Position numbers and translations under genes: made by a program. 64,000 nt of DNA from Bdellovibrio sp. GTDB taxonomy: Bacteria; Bdellovibrionota; Bdellovibrionia; Bdellovibrionales; Bdellovibrionaceae. The notes below the pieces were generated by a model that saw nothing but the letters and a program-made list of their open reading frames with translations, was not told the DNA's origin and ran no database searches. The number at the start of each line of letters is the position of its first letter. The stretch's first letter is position 1. Positions 61,547 to 64,000 of the stretch are shown here, one piece after another. The stretch spans positions 50,725-114,724 of the forward strand of contig JANYDD010000100.1 in NCBI GenBank assembly GCA_025359945.1, read 5' to 3'.

Positions 61547-63175
61547 ATGACAAACCGAAAATTTGGTTTTTTATTTTTAATCGCGGCTGTTTCAATTGCA
61601 TTGTCTTGGCCTGGCCCCCAGCAAGAGTCTTGGGGACAAACGCAAAAATATATCAGCGAGATCGATCAGGAATTTCAAATTCGCAAAGTACTGGTGGGCC
61701 CCGTCGTTGATAACACCAACGACATCTACGCTAAACCCCTAGCTCAGGCTTTGATCCAAGCTATCGAATCTGATCGTCAGTGGACAGCCCAACCCGTTTC
61801 TTCATCAAAAGGAAATCCCGAAATTTTTGACTCACAACCGACGCGTGTTCAAGCTCTGCTCAAAGAAAATCAAGCCCAAGGTCTGATCACACTTCGAGTT
61901 TCAAAAGGTCCCGAAGGAATATCTCTTCGGATGATTTTTTATATTGGCGCTTCCGGACTTCCGGGGCTTTTTGAAGAAGTTCAGAAAATTCCAAGTTTTG
62001 AAATCAATGAAATAAAGCGAGTTCTTTTAAGTGTTTTTGCTCAGATGAAAAAAAGGCTTCCGTTTTCGGGCCAGGTGCTCAGTCGTCGACAAAACGAAGT
62101 CACTGTCAATCTGGGATCGCAGCACGGGGTCTCTGAAGGCCAAGAGATCACCGCCATTCAGATTTTGCGATTGCAACGACATCCCAAATTTAAATTCGTA
62201 GTTCAATTTGAAAATTCCGTGATCGGAAAAATAAAACTAATCAAAGTCGAGCAAGGTTTAAGCTTCGGCGTGATTCTGACCGAAAAAGAATCAGGTATGA
62301 TCGAAAAAAATACTTTTGTAGTGTCACACGACCCCATCGAATACGCAGAACCCTTGGTTTCCGCTGATGGAAAAAATATTCAGCCATATAAAGATCCCAA
62401 CCAATCCAATTTGATTTTAGGCGAACATGCAGGAAAAAAATTGGGCGAGTGGATCCCCACTTCGGCGCCCCAATTTGGGCGAATGGATATTTTGCTTGGC
62501 CTGGGAAGTTATTCGATCAACAACGCATTGGATATTGGACCGGCGGCCTCTACCACACAACTGGTTCCGGGCATTAAATTCTTAGGCGAGATGTGGATTA
62601 ACCCCGAATGGTTTGCAAACTTGTCTTTGCGCCAAATGATTTTCAAATTAACAAATTCTTATCCCGCTGATTCATCACCCAGTAAATTGGCAGTTTCAAC
62701 CAGCATTATGAGTCTTCGCTTTGGATATAATTTTTTAATGCAGGATGAATTCTTTGGGCCAAAAATCCAACTGTCCCTAGGACTTGATCGAATGAATTCA
62801 CAAATCGATCAATCAAGCCCGCCCGCTTTTACGTCCGTCACCTACTCTGGAATTTCGTTTGGAGTTGGCGGGACCTATCCCATTCCGCTTGAAAACCAAC
62901 GTTCACTAACTTTTGGAACGCAGCTGAACTACCATTGGAAACCAAATTTGTCAGAGGCGCCGGTGACCTCGGCCGGAGGATCTAGCAGTCAAATTTCTAG
63001 TTTCTTGGTTTCGGGAAATTATCAGTTCTCACAAAGAATGAGCTGGATCGCCGAACTGGATTTCGATAACTACAACACCCAATTTGGTTCCGACCCTGGA
63101 TCCCGCGCTAATCAGGCAACATCGCTGAGTCACAGCTTCACCACATTCTTCGGCGGCTTGGAATATCGGTTTTGA
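61547..63175 (+). CDS. Outer-membrane protein with FlgT-like N-terminal part and C-terminal barrel
   Basis: The protein has 542 residues with a signal peptide (to about 30). The N-terminal half includes a FlgT C-terminal-like block (FSGQVLSRRQNEVTVNLGSQHGVSEGQEITA, then GKIKLIKV). The C-terminal half has alternating amphipathic strands and ends in YRF, the usual outer-membrane insertion signal for the BAM machine. The combination suggests an outer-membrane protein with a periplasmic domain. Exact role unknown. The IS element lies directly downstream. Confidence 0.72.
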   Translation: MTNRKFGFLFLIAAVSIALSWPGPQQESWGQTQKYISEIDQEFQIRKVLVGPVVDNTNDIYAKPLAQALIQAIESDRQWTAQPVSSSKGNPEIFDSQPTRVQALLKENQAQGLITLRVSKGPEGISLRMIFYIGASGLPGLFEEVQKIPSFEINEIKRVLLSVFAQMKKRLPFSGQVLSRRQNEVTVNLGSQHGVSEGQEITAIQILRLQRHPKFKFVVQFENSVIGKIKLIKVEQGLSFGVILTEKESGMIEKNTFVVSHDPIEYAEPLVSADGKNIQPYKDPNQSNLILGEHAGKKLGEWIPTSAPQFGRMDILLGLGSYSINNALDIGPAASTTQLVPGIKFLGEMWINPEWFANLSLRQMIFKLTNSYPADSSPSKLAVSTSIMSLRFGYNFLMQDEFFGPKIQLSLGLDRMNSQIDQSSPPAFTSVTYSGISFGVGGTYPIPLENQRSLTFGTQLNYHWKPNLSEAPVTSAGGSSSQISSFLVSGNYQFSQRMSWIAELDFDNYNTQFGSDPGSRANQATSLSHSFTTFFGGLEYRF

Positions 63176-63203
63176 TCAAAGAAAACTTTGGGGAGGGGAA
63201 ATC

Positions 63204-64000
63204 GGTAGCGTCCCGAAAGTGGTAGAAATTTAAAGAGGAGTCCTCCAGAGTAGTTTTAGTAGCGCTAAACTATTAAACCAAAAAAGGAGAACTCACCCAT
63301 GAGAAAAATAAAGAAGAAAGAAAAAAACCACAAGAAGTAAATCATAATTTACAAACGGAATTACCGCAGATGAGCTTAATGAGCCTTTTGCAGTTCGGAA
63401 GTCAGACATTGCTTTCAGAGGCAATCCGAGCCGAAATAACTCAAAGTCTGGGGCGTGGATTTTATCAGCACAGTGAATCAAAGAAAGATTTAAAAGGTTA
63501 TCGTCATGGGACCAGAAAGACGACTTTAGATACTCCAATAGGACCGATAGTATATGAAAGACCCCGGGTGGTGGGTTTTGAATTTCAATCTCAGTTCCAC
63601 ACGCCTTACATGAGAAGGCCCGAAGAATTTGCCACGCAAATTTGTGACATGTATGTGAACGGAACTTCAACCAGAAAAGTCAAAAAAAGCTTTATCCGCG
63701 GTGACTGGAGAAAAGGTAAAGTTATCGAGATCCACGATCAGTCGAATCACAACAAATCTAGTGGCAGAGTTTAAAGCTTGGAAATTGAAAGACTTATCAG
63801 ATTTAAAAGTGGCTTATTTATTTTTTGATGCAATTCGAATTGGAATGAGAATTGGCGGGCAAACCAAGGACTCTGTGATGATCGCTTACGCCATTTTGGA
63901 AGACGGATCGTTTCAAGTGTTGTCGATTGATATAAGTCATTCTGAGAGCAATAGATCATGGGGTAGGTTCATTAGTGACTTAAAGCAAAGGGGGCTTAAG
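63204..64000 (+). mobile_element. IS256-type insertion sequence (left part)
   Basis: The probable left end lies at about 63204 (GGTAGCGTCCCGAAAGTGG), which is similar in form to IS256-family ends; the exact base cannot be fixed. Before the transposase are two small inverted repeats (63235-63245 and 63251-63272) that could form hairpins. The transposase is given separately. The right end and the flanking repeat lie outside the window. Confidence 0.6.
63299..64000 (+). pseudogene. IS256-family transposase, two frameshifts (5' part)
   Basis: The ATG at 63299 has AAAGGAG 8 bases upstream but its frame stops after 13 codons. The middle part (63370 frame, MSLMSLLQFGSQTLLSEAIR, RPEEFATQICDMYVNGTSTRKV) needs a -1 shift at the A7 run at 63321-63327. 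The next part (ALSAVTGEKVKLSRSTISRITTNLVAEFKAWKLKDL, then YLFFDAIRIGMRIGG) needs +1 at the A7 run at 63682-63688. Together they give the normal transposase sequence with the first catalytic Asp (YLFFDAI). It may be an inactive copy, polymer sequencing errors, or slippage-controlled. Confidence 0.85.

Overview
The window looks like chromosomal DNA of a Bdellovibrio-type predatory bacterium (Bdellovibrionota), or a close relative with AT-leaning DNA. The main reason is a Tad/Flp (type IVb) pilus operon that runs directly into a YD-repeat protein gene and a very small secreted-protein gene. This is the arrangement I recall for Bd0119 to Bd0109/Bd0108, the 'hit' (host-interaction) locus, in B. bacteriovorus. 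The assignment rests on remembered synteny and protein character, not on a database search. The many secreted, lipoprotein and outer-membrane proteins of unknown function fit the same kind of organism.

Layout. 1-3.7 kb: 5' end of mreB with a good promoter, glpD, a GNAT-like protein and a HAD phosphatase. 3.7-13.1 kb, minus strand: Tad pilus operon (flp, a leaderless Flp-like gene, three pseudopilins, cpaB, cpaC, a TadZ-TadA fusion, one TadB/C-type protein), ending in the hit-like pair. 13.3-18.4 kb: a secreted protein, hpt, a TPR protein, bamD, an AI-2E-type permease, a cyclic-nucleotide-binding protein and a BatE-like protein. 18.4-24.9 kb, plus strand: an arginine-succinyltransferase-like catabolic operon (aminotransferase, M20 hydrolase, astA, astD) followed by mltG. 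25-30.6 kb: nitroreductase, dusB, typA and a two-gene ABC exporter, closed by a 32-nt inverted repeat. 30.6-43.9 kb, mostly minus strand: mtgA, epimerase plus PAP2, a 284-aa secreted protein, a 1346-aa exported protein of unknown family, a cyclophilin, tolB-tolA-tolR-tolQ and a GDPD-like protein.

44-49.7 kb, plus strand: a complete-looking suf operon with an Rrf2 regulator in front and an Nfu carrier at the end. 49.7-52 kb: a membrane-anchored protein and an HExxH lipoprotein protease. 52.02-52.46 kb: no protein gene, but a clear 6S RNA on the minus strand with its own promoter and terminator. 52.5-58.3 kb, plus strand: a small membrane protein, xseA, xseB, ispA, tlyA, a patatin-fold lipoprotein lacking the catalytic serine, and pepP. 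58.3-63.2 kb: small secreted proteins, a CheY-like receiver and two divergent outer-membrane barrel genes. 63.2-64 kb: the left part of an IS256-type element whose transposase frame is broken at two A7 runs.

Themes. Several groups serve the envelope and peptidoglycan (MreB, MltG, MtgA, BamD, Tol, PAP2). The Tad/hit block is the most likely predation-related system. The points most worth checking are the hit-like locus, the leaderless Flp gene, the TadZ-TadA fusion, the 6S RNA, the inactive-looking patatin, the M20 enzyme with an altered metal site, and the doubly frameshifted transposase.
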